From Stenotrophomonas rhizophila (lineage in GTDB: Bacteria > Pseudomonadota > Gammaproteobacteria > Xanthomonadales > Xanthomonadaceae): a stretch of DNA of 64,000 nucleotides. Below the pieces are notes generated by a model, which was not told where the DNA came from, ran no database searches, and saw only the letters and a program-made list of their open reading frames with translations. The DNA is taken from NCBI RefSeq assembly GCF_003751305.1, contig NZ_RJKV01000001.1, positions 310,001 through 374,000 on the forward strand, read 5' to 3'. Position 1 is the first letter of the stretch; each line of letters opens with the position of its first letter. Shown one piece after another: positions 46,889 through 53,965 of this stretch. The position numbers and the translations under genes are program-made.

Positions 46889-47800
46889 ATGACCCCCGTT
46901 GTCCTGTATTCGCCCGATCCGGCCCGCGGCTGGCTGCCCTGGGCCTGGCTGACGCCGATCCTGATGATCCTGTTCAACGCGGTACCGGTGATCGCGCTGG
47001 ACGGATGGATGCAGTCGCAGCATTGGTCGACGCCGGGCGGCGATCCGATCGGCCTCGCTGGCTTGCATGCGCTGCTGTGGATCGGCTTTGCGCCGACGCT
47101 GGCGGCCGTGCTCGCCTGGGTACGCTTCGTCGAAGGGCGCTCGCTGGCGAGTATCGGGCTGACCGGTCCGGCGCCGCTGAAAACCTTCCTGCGCGGACTG
47201 GCCGTTGGATTCGGCATGATCGCGCTGGTTGTAGTCGCGATCTGGATGGCTGGCGGCATGCAGGCGGCGGGCGTGGGGCAGGCCTGGCGGTCGCCCGTCA
47301 GTCTGCTGCACATCGGTCTGCTGCTAGTGAGTTTCATGTTCCAGGCGAGCGTGGAGGAAGTCATCTTCCGCGGCTGGATGCTGTCGGTGGTGGCGCGCAA
47401 GACCAATGTCACGGTGGCAGTGCTGCTGGTGTCGCTCGTTTTCTGCTTCCTGCATTTCAGTCCGCACCAGCCGCCCCTGGTCATGCTCAGCACATTCCTG
47501 TTCTCGCTGTTCGCCTGCGCCTGGGCGCTGCGGACCGGCAATATCTGGGGCGTGATGGGCTGGCACGCGGGGTGGAACTGGTTGCTCGCAACCGGCTTCG
47601 AACTGCCCGTCACCGGCATGGATGCGCACTTGCCGGCGCTGATGGTGGCGCTGCGCCCGCAAGGCCTCGACACCCTGACCGGTGGCGCGCAAGGGCCGGA
47701 AGGCAGTTACCTGTGCAGCGTGTTCTTCGTCGCCGCGATCGCGTGGATCCAGTGGCGAAAGACGCGCGAAGCTCAGAACTTCTCGCCGACCAGCAGGTAG
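46889..47800 (+). CDS. CPBP-family intramembrane glutamic endopeptidase
   Basis: A 303-aa protein with about eight membrane helices. The start is ATG 46889, behind CCTGGAGCC. Catalytic motifs are EEVIFRGW (Glu156, Glu157, Arg161), FLHFSPHQ and MGWHAGWNW. The family (Abi/CAAX proteases) includes prenyl-protein and bacteriocin self-immunity enzymes; the substrate is unknown. Its last 28 bp overlap the remnant on the other strand. Confidence 0.85.
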   Translation: MTPVVLYSPDPARGWLPWAWLTPILMILFNAVPVIALDGWMQSQHWSTPGGDPIGLAGLHALLWIGFAPTLAAVLAWVRFVEGRSLASIGLTGPAPLKTFLRGLAVGFGMIALVVVAIWMAGGMQAAGVGQAWRSPVSLLHIGLLLVSFMFQASVEEVIFRGWMLSVVARKTNVTVAVLLVSLVFCFLHFSPHQPPLVMLSTFLFSLFACAWALRTGNIWGVMGWHAGWNWLLATGFELPVTGMDAHLPALMVALRPQGLDTLTGGAQGPEGSYLCSVFFVAAIAWIQWRKTREAQNFSPTSR

Positions 47801-47901
47801 CGCCACTGCCCGGGCGGCATCGCCCCGTCCGGGCCCTTGCCGATCGGATGCTGGTTCGCGCCGTACCGGCGGCGACCAAGCAATGGAACGTCTGCTAGTG
47901 C
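47773..47901 (-). pseudogene. 3' fragment of an unidentified gene
   Basis: A 42-codon open stretch ending in TGA at 47773. The translated end (LLGRRRYGANQHPIGKGPDG, then AMPPGQWRYLLVGEKF) looks like a well-conserved protein C-terminus. No start or upstream domain exists; an in-frame stop lies at 47902. It overlaps the CPBP 3' end, so a rearrangement joined the two. The parent family is not recognised. Confidence 0.4.
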
Positions 47902-48079
47902 TCAGGGCACTCGGTGGTGCCTAAGCGTGGTAGCCGTGGGAATCTCCCGTCTTGAGGGAGTACAAGCGTGCTACTTCACCTCCGCGGCCGCATTCGATCC
48001 AGAGCGAACGTTCGCCCCTTTTTTGCGTAGGCTCCGTACTCGTTTCTTCAGCAGTTCGACCTGCACGGAGACATCCCTT

Positions 48080-48397
48080 GTGCGCAACGTCCATGTAGGC
48101 GGAAAAGTTGGCGTCATCTTAGTAATTGCAGTACTTGCACTCGTGGTCTGGTATCTCAAGGGGCTTGAGCAAACCTCCGAGTTTTCGGCGGCGCGCAGGG
48201 CGTACGTGCAAGCCCATCCGGAAGCAGCGGGTGCTCGCTTTGCAATTTGCTGCTGGTGCGGATTCCGCTCCAAATATTTGGCGAACCAGAGGCAGCTTAG
48301 GTTCGGGATGCGAGTGCCACTACCGGCTGGAACCGAGACTGCCTTTGCTGAAGTGTCAACAATGGGTGATCTGGCTTCCTCGATAAAGCTCGACTAG
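48080..48397 (+). CDS. small single-pass membrane protein, unknown
   Basis: A 105-aa protein with GTG start 48080 (MRNVHVGGKVG), preceded by CGGAG nine bases away. One membrane helix (about 11-25, VILVIAVLALVVWYL) is followed by a soluble part with a cysteine cluster FAICCWCGF and ending EVSTMGDLASSIKLD. Codon use is more relaxed than in the core genome. It is the first gene of the accessory array; no family recognised. Confidence 0.55.
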   Translation: MRNVHVGGKVGVILVIAVLALVVWYLKGLEQTSEFSAARRAYVQAHPEAAGARFAICCWCGFRSKYLANQRQLRFGMRVPLPAGTETAFAEVSTMGDLASSIKLD

Positions 48398-48679
48398 GCC
48401 CACCTTCGGCTTACGTTTCGCGACGACTGCTCCTGGCCGAAAGCGGACCTTGCGCGCTCTTGCGGATTAGGACGATTTATCGAGGATGGGGCGGAGGTCC
48501 ACCCTTGGCCTTGGGCGGAAACATGAGCCTCGGATGAGAGTGATCTTCTTCAGGTGAGGCTTCTCTTGGATAGTCGACAGTTTTCTGGATACGAACTGCC
48601 CCGAGTACGAGCTGAGGGACAGAACTCACCGAGATGGCGTGGTAAAACTCATCCGAACTCACTCCCAGGCATTAGCCGT
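48398..48679 (+). other. intergenic spacer with palindrome copies
   Basis: No gene is supported. It holds palindrome copy 1 (48425-48448) and a second, more degenerate relative at about 48497-48522 (GTCCACCC...GGGCGGAAAC). Confidence 0.5.
48425..48448. repeat. 24-nt accessory palindrome, copy 1
   Basis: Left arm GACTGCTC, centre CTGGCCGA, right arm AAGCGGAC. The intact form has arms GTCCGCTT and AAGCGGAC around an 8-nt centre. It lies between the 105-aa and 209-aa genes. Confidence 0.6.
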
Positions 48680-49309
48680 ATGAAGATCCCTGCCGACCTG
48701 ATAGGCGCCCTCACCGGCCCCACCGCCAGCCTTACAACGGATGTGGCGTCGGCAGTATGGGAAGCGGCGCTAGACGAGAACGTCCTGGGTAAGGTACCCG
48801 TAGTCTCCGTTGTGCTTGCCGTACGTCAGGGAGCGGCGGCGATAAGTGATCGTTTGTACGCCGCAAAGGTAGCCCGGTTCCTGGTCGGCGTTGAAAGCCT
48901 ATCGGCCAGTGAACGCGCTCGTGTCGTCGACGAACTCGCTGGAACAGAAGCAAAGCGAGAGCGGTTAGGCGAGCTGCTGCTGGACAAGCTCGACCGTGCG
49001 GACCCACTACACAAACCAAAGATGCTGGCCGATCTGTTCGTCGCCGTTGGAAGGCGCAAGATTCCGGCCTCAGACTTCGATCGCCTTTCAGACATGGTGC
49101 TCAGCGTATTCCTCGGCGACCTGAGGGATCTCGCCGAGAGGGGAAGCATAGAGGATGTCACTGAAAGCCGCCGTTTCGCACTTCAAGCCTCCGGCTTCCT
49201 CGCATGGAAGGTTGACGCGGTGTACGCAGGTGGAGGAGCAAGCTTGAAATGGTCAATCACCACGGACGGCAGCACTATTCTAGCTCACTGCCCACTAGGC
49301 AATAGTTGA
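48680..49309 (+). CDS. uncharacterised helical protein of the accessory region
   Basis: A 209-aa protein with ATG 48680 (MKIPADLIGALTGP). It is almost all alpha-helical, with a hydrophobic stretch (GKVPVVSVVLAVRQGAAAI) and charged helices (ARVVDELAGTEAKRERLGEL, LLDKLDRADPLHKPKMLADL). Comparable ~200-aa proteins occur as orphan genes in accessory islands; no function known to me. A membrane-associated or toxin-immunity role is only a guess. The ribosome-binding site is not obvious. Confidence 0.6.
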   Translation: MKIPADLIGALTGPTASLTTDVASAVWEAALDENVLGKVPVVSVVLAVRQGAAAISDRLYAAKVARFLVGVESLSASERARVVDELAGTEAKRERLGELLLDKLDRADPLHKPKMLADLFVAVGRRKIPASDFDRLSDMVLSVFLGDLRDLAERGSIEDVTESRRFALQASGFLAWKVDAVYAGGGASLKWSITTDGSTILAHCPLGNS

Positions 49310-49799
49310 GCGTCTGCACGCTCGCATCAGGGCGCAGATCAGCGCTGACCAAGCTGCGCCTGCCGTGCGTACTCGTACCCCCGCCGCGCCTCTTGAGCGA
49401 GATGCACACCACTTGCGGCCCCGCAAAAGTGTGGACAAACGCGGATAAGTTCGTGGCGAGTTCTCCACTTTGATCAGTCGGCACTGGCGACCGGTGGCAA
49501 TGGATGGAGTTTCGCCCTCGCGTAGCAGAGCATTGGTGGGCGTCCGTTTCCGGCCGAAAGTGGACCTTGGCCCACGGGATAGGGCAGGGGAGTTGGCTTT
49601 TTCCGACCTAGAGCGGGGATTGGCGCGGCTGCAGAGCCCAGTGCTAGGTCCAGCCCTATGTCGGCTTGTTAGACGAATCCCGTCACATTAAGATCGAGAC
49701 GTAGCAAGTGGTAACCCACCGCAGGGTGCGCTGTGGATAATCCGTATAACCGGCCCCAGGGATCCGGCTCTTAGGTAGCCACGCCGCTAGGAGGCAGTA
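49310..49799 (+). other. 490-bp spacer without supported gene
   Basis: Reading frames here are short and lack start signals. It contains palindrome copy 2 (49542-49565) and ends in the strong ribosome-binding site AGGAGG of the next gene. Composition is mixed; it may include decayed coding sequence. Confidence 0.5.
49542..49565. repeat. 24-nt accessory palindrome, copy 2
   Basis: Left arm GTCCGTTT, centre CCGGCCGA, right arm AAGTGGAC. It lies upstream of the nuclease-like/HEPN-like gene pair. Confidence 0.7.
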
Positions 49800-50561
49800 G
49801 TGAAGTCGGAGTTTTCTGAACTATCGTTTGCATTCGCGTACATGGCGGACCTGAGAAATAAGCTATCCGGAACACTTAGCGTTGCGCCAAGTTTTCCAAG
49901 TACCACCCTTGAGGGTAAAAAAGGATACGGCTACGACGTGAGGCTCGGACTCAAGGGTATCCCGGTATTCCTCCAGTTCAAGCTCGCGCATTGCATGAAG
50001 AGCGGGAATTCGGCAGAGTTCTCGAAAGGCGTTTTTTCACAGGGCAGCCCTGTAAATCCTGTCTACCGCTTCTATCTGATGGCGCTGGGTAAGTCACGAC
50101 AGACCTCATTGATGCTCAAGCTAGAAAAAAGGCATGACTTGGTGTTTTACGTGGCGCCGGCTTTCCACAAAGTAAGTGAACTTAACTCCCACTTCGCAAG
50201 TTCGAGCGTGGACAGCCACAGTCGGTCCATTAGGCCTTCAAGTATTAAGAAGATGCCAGACAAGCTGGAACACTTCGTGTCGTACCGATTGTCCGGACCT
50301 TGTCATCGTTTTTCTGACGACCCCGCAATGGTCGAAGAGGAGCCAGAGGATCTTCCTGCTGCGATCGAGGGTGCGGACGCCCGAGACACGAATGCAGCCG
50401 CTGTGTTGGATTCACTTCTTAGCATTCTCGACGACCGAGGCCGCTCAAAAAAAGGTAAGCTCGCTGAGCTAGCTAGCGCTGAACGCGACCCGACAGTCGC
50501 CGCCCAGTTCGTTGCTCGCACGTTTTTTGGTTGCGAGCTTGCGTTCTTCAGTCGTGAGTGA
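49800..50561 (+). CDS. PD-(D/E)xK-like protein of unknown function (possible nuclease)
   Basis: A 253-aa protein, GTG start 49800 behind a perfect AGGAGG. The N-terminal part has the order helix with Glu (SEFSELSFAFAY), Asp46 in GYGYDVRLGLKG, and Gln59-Phe-Lys61 in VFLQFKLAH. This E...D...QxK spacing resembles the PD-(D/E)xK fold with the QxK variant of Mrr-like nucleases. Then follow VYRFYLMAL, DLVFYVAPAFHKVSELNSHF and an acidic C-terminal region. AT-rich codons mark it as acquired. It is followed after 64 bp by a HEPN-like gene. Nuclease activity is inference; a structural role is possible. Confidence 0.6.
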   Translation: MKSEFSELSFAFAYMADLRNKLSGTLSVAPSFPSTTLEGKKGYGYDVRLGLKGIPVFLQFKLAHCMKSGNSAEFSKGVFSQGSPVNPVYRFYLMALGKSRQTSLMLKLEKRHDLVFYVAPAFHKVSELNSHFASSSVDSHSRSIRPSSIKKMPDKLEHFVSYRLSGPCHRFSDDPAMVEEEPEDLPAAIEGADARDTNAAAVLDSLLSILDDRGRSKKGKLAELASAERDPTVAAQFVARTFFGCELAFFSRE

Positions 50562-50625
50562 CCTGGCAATTCATTCAAGCCGAGCTCGCTCCGCGGGTCG
50601 CCCAAATTCAGGCGTTATTTTATAG

Positions 50626-51249
50626 ATGAAACCAACAATCGAATCCGAAGAACTTGCAATGCTTCGCCACCGTTTCGGTCGCGCAATTGAAGTCTCAACT
50701 GCATACCACGCATTCAATAACGAAGAAGTGGAAGTGGGCCCGAACAAGGCCTGCATAAATGAGCTTGTACGTTTCCAGGTGACGCATACGCTCCTCATAA
50801 CCTACTACTCGTTCATCTACAGCTTGTTTGACCCGAGTGGAGTCGACTTCCGAAAAATTGCTGAGCGAGTGTCACCTCTGATCGCGAAAGATGGACAAGA
50901 CGCAGCTTTGCTTGCCGCCGCTCAGTGGGAGGAAATCCGCATACCGATGTCTATCATACGTTCGAATATCGGCTTTCATCACTCTGAGCGGGAAAAGGGG
51001 GCAAGCAAAGGCTACGAGAGCTACGCAAGGATTCACCCCTTGGCTCCAGAGCTCATCATGCAAGCCTTGCGGGTCTTCTTTAGGCGGGCATCTGAGGTGT
51101 TTGAGCCGCGCGAGCCATATGGCAGCAAGCCATCCTCTAGTGATACCGCTGAGCTCATGCGCTTCGTGCTTCATATGAAGCAAGAGATCGAGGCTAGCCC
51201 ACATCAAGACATCATGGAGATTTTTCGGAATGCGCTGCCTAGGACCTAG
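50626..51249 (+). CDS. HEPN-like helical protein (possible RNase)
   Basis: A 207-aa, largely helical protein, ATG 50626. Residues IIRSNIGFHHSEREKGASKG contain Arg-x5-His, the form of the HEPN RNase signature (Rx4-6H). Helices before it (ELVRFQVTHTLLITYYSFIY) are like those of HEPN/AbiV-type proteins. No clear Shine-Dalgarno is seen. It forms a pair with the upstream PD-(D/E)xK-like gene, with no palindrome between them, unlike all other genes of the array. Low GC. Function unproven. Confidence 0.55.
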   Translation: MKPTIESEELAMLRHRFGRAIEVSTAYHAFNNEEVEVGPNKACINELVRFQVTHTLLITYYSFIYSLFDPSGVDFRKIAERVSPLIAKDGQDAALLAAAQWEEIRIPMSIIRSNIGFHHSEREKGASKGYESYARIHPLAPELIMQALRVFFRRASEVFEPREPYGSKPSSSDTAELMRFVLHMKQEIEASPHQDIMEIFRNALPRT

Positions 51250-51673
51250 CAACCCCGTAGGGAGCTTCCCGTCAACCCGGGATGCATGAGCCCCTCGCCT
51301 TGAGCTTCATGCGTAGCTGCTTCCTCGCTGTTGTGTTGTTGTTCTGCTGCAGTGCTGCTGTTCGCTCAGTGGTCGGTGGCAACGAAAGTCAGACTGCATT
51401 TCCGTAGACGGTCTTGTTGGAACGATGTCGCCGATCCGGACCAAGGCAAAGCCGCACCCGAAGGCCCTCTCCTTCATCGGTGCGGACCGGCCGCGGGGAT
51501 CAGCCGCGAGCGGTGGTGGCGCCGGAAAGTTAGCCAAGCTATCTTCTGGCGGGTCCGACCGGTTGCTTGGTGCCTTCGCAATGGCGGGGAACACTTCAGG
51601 ACACGTGGAAGGGCGGTGCCAGGTTCACTTCCTGACACCTGCACGACCCCTCTGGGCATCGTAGGCAACGCAC

Positions 51674-51697
51674 GTCTGCCTGTGGCCGAAAGCGGGC
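51674..51697. repeat. 24-nt accessory palindrome, copy 3
   Basis: Left arm GTCTGCCT, centre GTGGCCGA, right arm AAGCGGGC. Confidence 0.6.
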
Positions 51698-51733
51698 GCG
51701 CCGTCAGGACCGGAGCGCTGCGCCTGTGGTAGC

Positions 51734-51757
51734 GTCCGCTTTCGATTAGAAGTGGAC
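51734..51757. repeat. 24-nt accessory palindrome, copy 4
   Basis: Left arm GTCCGCTT, centre TCGATTAG, right arm AAGTGGAC. The arms pair except for one position (C-A or T-G type). Confidence 0.7.
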
Positions 51758-51843
51758 AATGGTCATCTGCTCGGGACCAGCGTGCTTCAGTCGATCGTAG
51801 GGCTTCACCCCGATTAACCAAAACGGACCCGGGAGGTTGTGTC

Positions 51844-52362
51844 ATGCGTTTGGTCAGGCTCGCATCCACGTTCTTGATGGCCATCGTCGCCACGGCCTGC
51901 AAGGCACAGACAACCACAAATGCGGACCTCGATTACGATCGATTGATCCAGCTTGATGCCGAGAATCTGGCAGAGACCGGTATTGGCGAAGCCTATTTGC
52001 AACTGCTGCCAGAACTGCAGAAGTATGTCTCCCAACCCGCGCGCGTTGAAGAGCTGATTGACTCCGACCTGCCGCAGTACGCTGTCCGGGTCGACGGTAC
52101 GGAGTACGTCGTCTACTCTCCTGATAGCGTGGAGGATGAAGGTGCGAGTTGGGGGGTCGCTACGTACGTATTCTTCAAAGTCGTCAACGACCAACTTGCC
52201 AATGCAGATGTTCGCTTCTTCGCGATCAATGCAGGAAATGATCTGGGTGGCTTGTTTCTCACCCAAGAGCAGGCAGAGGCGTCGCGAGTCACGCTTCGAC
52301 GTCCTTCAGACTGGCCGTATCTACCAGCAGCCGACGGCCCTTGGTACGGGCAGTATCACTAG
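51844..52362 (+). CDS. exported lipoprotein-like hypothetical protein
   Basis: A 172-aa protein, ATG 51844 behind GGGAGGTTG. The N-terminus MRLVRLASTFLMAIVATACK is a signal peptide with a possible lipobox (ATAC, Cys19). The mature part is acidic and ends WPYLPAADGPWYGQYH. No family recognised. It lies between palindrome copies 4 and 5. Confidence 0.65.
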   Translation: MRLVRLASTFLMAIVATACKAQTTTNADLDYDRLIQLDAENLAETGIGEAYLQLLPELQKYVSQPARVEELIDSDLPQYAVRVDGTEYVVYSPDSVEDEGASWGVATYVFFKVVNDQLANADVRFFAINAGNDLGGLFLTQEQAEASRVTLRRPSDWPYLPAADGPWYGQYH

Positions 52363-52376
52363 CTGAGATTGCAAGG

Positions 52377-52400
52377 GTCCACTCCTGGGCGGAAACGGGC
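52377..52400. repeat. 24-nt accessory palindrome, copy 5
   Basis: Left arm GTCCACTC, centre CTGGGCGG, right arm AAACGGGC. It lies 14 nt after the lipoprotein stop and 53 nt before the acetyltransferase start. Confidence 0.6.
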
Positions 52401-52453
52401 AGCTGAAGATTCAGCCTCTAGGATCGAATTTTCCAGCAAGATTTGGAGTCACA

Positions 52454-53173
52454 ATGCATCAGCAGGCTTCAGCCGTTGCAATATATTGGGGTCGGCTGTT
52501 TGAGTCTGGCACCTGTGTGCCGACTCGGGACAGCTTCAGTCTCGTCATAAATCCCAGCCTCACCGATGAGCGACGGGCAATGATCATGATGCCTGCCAAT
52601 GGCAGCACGCGTGCCGCCATTTCCCCAAACACGGCCTCCACATTGGGAGTTGCTTCGGACATCCCGCCGGTCTCGCTGCAGTGGTTGCGCGAGGCGCTGC
52701 ACACTGCCGGCGTCGAACTGCATGCGCCAGATGTCATCTACCACGTGGCAGCTACCGGATTGCCGCCCGCGCGCAGCGGCAACGCGGTTGAGGTGCGCCA
52801 GTTGGCCTCTGATGATGCATCGCTGTTCGATGAATTCATGTCGCAGATATCGGTAGATGACCAGGAAGACGCATCTGTCGAGCTAGGGCACTGGGCGACA
52901 TTCGGCGCGTTCGTTGAGTCGGAACTGTTGGCTGTAGCCAGCATCTACCCATGGGGCGGTGCGGCCATTGTCGATATGGGTGTGCTGACCATGCCTCGTG
53001 CGCGAGGTATGGGCCTCGCAAGCTCGTTGGTGCGAGCTATGGTTGATCATGCTGAGGGGGGCGGATATGAGGCGCAGTACCGCTGCCAGTGTGACAACGT
53101 CGCATCGACTGCGCTTGCACAGTCTCTCGGACTGACGCCTTACGGCAAGTGGGAAGTGGCTTTCGCGCCTTAG
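52454..53173 (+). CDS. GNAT-family acetyltransferase with N-terminal extension
   Basis: A 239-aa protein, ATG 52454 behind TTTGGAGTC. The C-terminal GNAT fold (about 110-239) has VLTMPRARGMGLASSLVRAMVDHAEG (motif A) and CDNVASTALAQSLGLTPYGKW (motif B). Residues 1-105 form a second, GNAT-like lobe (VAIYWGRLFESGTCVP...), as in two-domain acetyltransferases. Acceptor unknown. It is the last gene of the accessory array before the convergent LytTR gene. Confidence 0.8.
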   Translation: MHQQASAVAIYWGRLFESGTCVPTRDSFSLVINPSLTDERRAMIMMPANGSTRAAISPNTASTLGVASDIPPVSLQWLREALHTAGVELHAPDVIYHVAATGLPPARSGNAVEVRQLASDDASLFDEFMSQISVDDQEDASVELGHWATFGAFVESELLAVASIYPWGGAAIVDMGVLTMPRARGMGLASSLVRAMVDHAEGGGYEAQYRCQCDNVASTALAQSLGLTPYGKWEVAFAP

Positions 53174-53260
53174 ACTTACCGGTCGCTAGAGCATGCAGTC
53201 AAACCAGCGATGCATGGGGAAATTGTGTCGCGTGTTACATGCCTGGTTGTGTACGTGGAT

Positions 53261-53965
53261 TCAACCGGTCGAGCCGATGGTCGAGCGAATCTCCTCAACA
53301 AACGCCCGCCCCACCGGCACCTCAGCCCCATCATTCAGCACCAACCAGTAACGGCTCCCCGAAGCGGCATGCAACGTCCGCACATGCGTCAGATTGACCA
53401 GATACGACCGATGGCAACGCACAAAATCCGGCGGTAGCACGGCAGTAAGACTCGCCAGCGACTTGTCATGCAGCTCACTCCGCCCATCGCGGATACGTAC
53501 TTCACTGTAGTCCCCATCAGCACGAATCCACAGCACATCGGCCAGCTCCACCATCGCGGTCCCCTGCGCATGCCAGATGCCCAGGTAACGCGCCGCGCCA
53601 GACCGATACCGGCCAACATCCAGCAGCCGCTCCAGCGCTTGCCCCAGCCGCTCGCGTGAGAAAGGCTTCGGCACGAAATCCAGCACCCCATGCTCAAATG
53701 CCTGCAGCGCCCGCTCCCGATGCGCGGAGACGACCACGCAGTGGTATCGGCCGGCCACCACGCGCTTCAGCAGGTCGAAGCCATCCTCGCCCCCCAGATT
53801 CAGATCCAGCAGCAGGCCGTCATACACGCTGCGCTGCAGTCGGTCACCGGCGGCGTCCAGGTCGGCCACGGCATCGAATCGCGCGCGGCTGCCAGCCAGT
53901 TCGGTACACATCCGCAGCAGCCGCTGTCGAACCAACAGCTCGTCCTCGACGATCAGGATGCGCAT
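53261..53965 (-). CDS. LytTR-family response regulator
   Basis: A 234-aa protein. The receiver domain (1-118) has Asp54 in LLLDLNLGG and Lys in FVPKPFS; the LytTR DNA-binding domain (about 130-232) has VLWIRADGDYSEVRI and FVRCHRSYLVNLTHV. It binds imperfect direct repeats. It overlaps the kinase gene by 13 nt. Possible targets are the neighbouring secreted peptidase gene or its own operon. Confidence 0.93.
   Translation of the reverse strand: MRILIVEDELLVRQRLLRMCTELAGSRARFDAVADLDAAGDRLQRSVYDGLLLDLNLGGEDGFDLLKRVVAGRYHCVVVSAHRERALQAFEHGVLDFVPKPFSRERLGQALERLLDVGRYRSGAARYLGIWHAQGTAMVELADVLWIRADGDYSEVRIRDGRSELHDKSLASLTAVLPPDFVRCHRSYLVNLTHVRTLHAASGSRYWLVLNDGAEVPVGRAFVEEIRSTIGSTG

Larger units (their letters stand above)
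51250..51843 (+). other. 594-bp spacer with gene fragment and two palindromes
   Basis: It contains a 32-codon open frame (51309-51407) that reads like a bare signal peptide (MRSCFLAVVLLFCCSAAVRS) and then stops, perhaps a truncated secreted-protein gene. Palindrome copies 3 and 4 follow at 51674 and 51734. No other coding sequence is supported. Confidence 0.5.

Noticed and set aside
49640..49690. Possible integron attC site (GTTAGAC near 49669)
   Set aside because: A GTTRRRY-like core is present, but no matching RYYYAAC partner at a suitable distance and no imperfect long palindrome were found.
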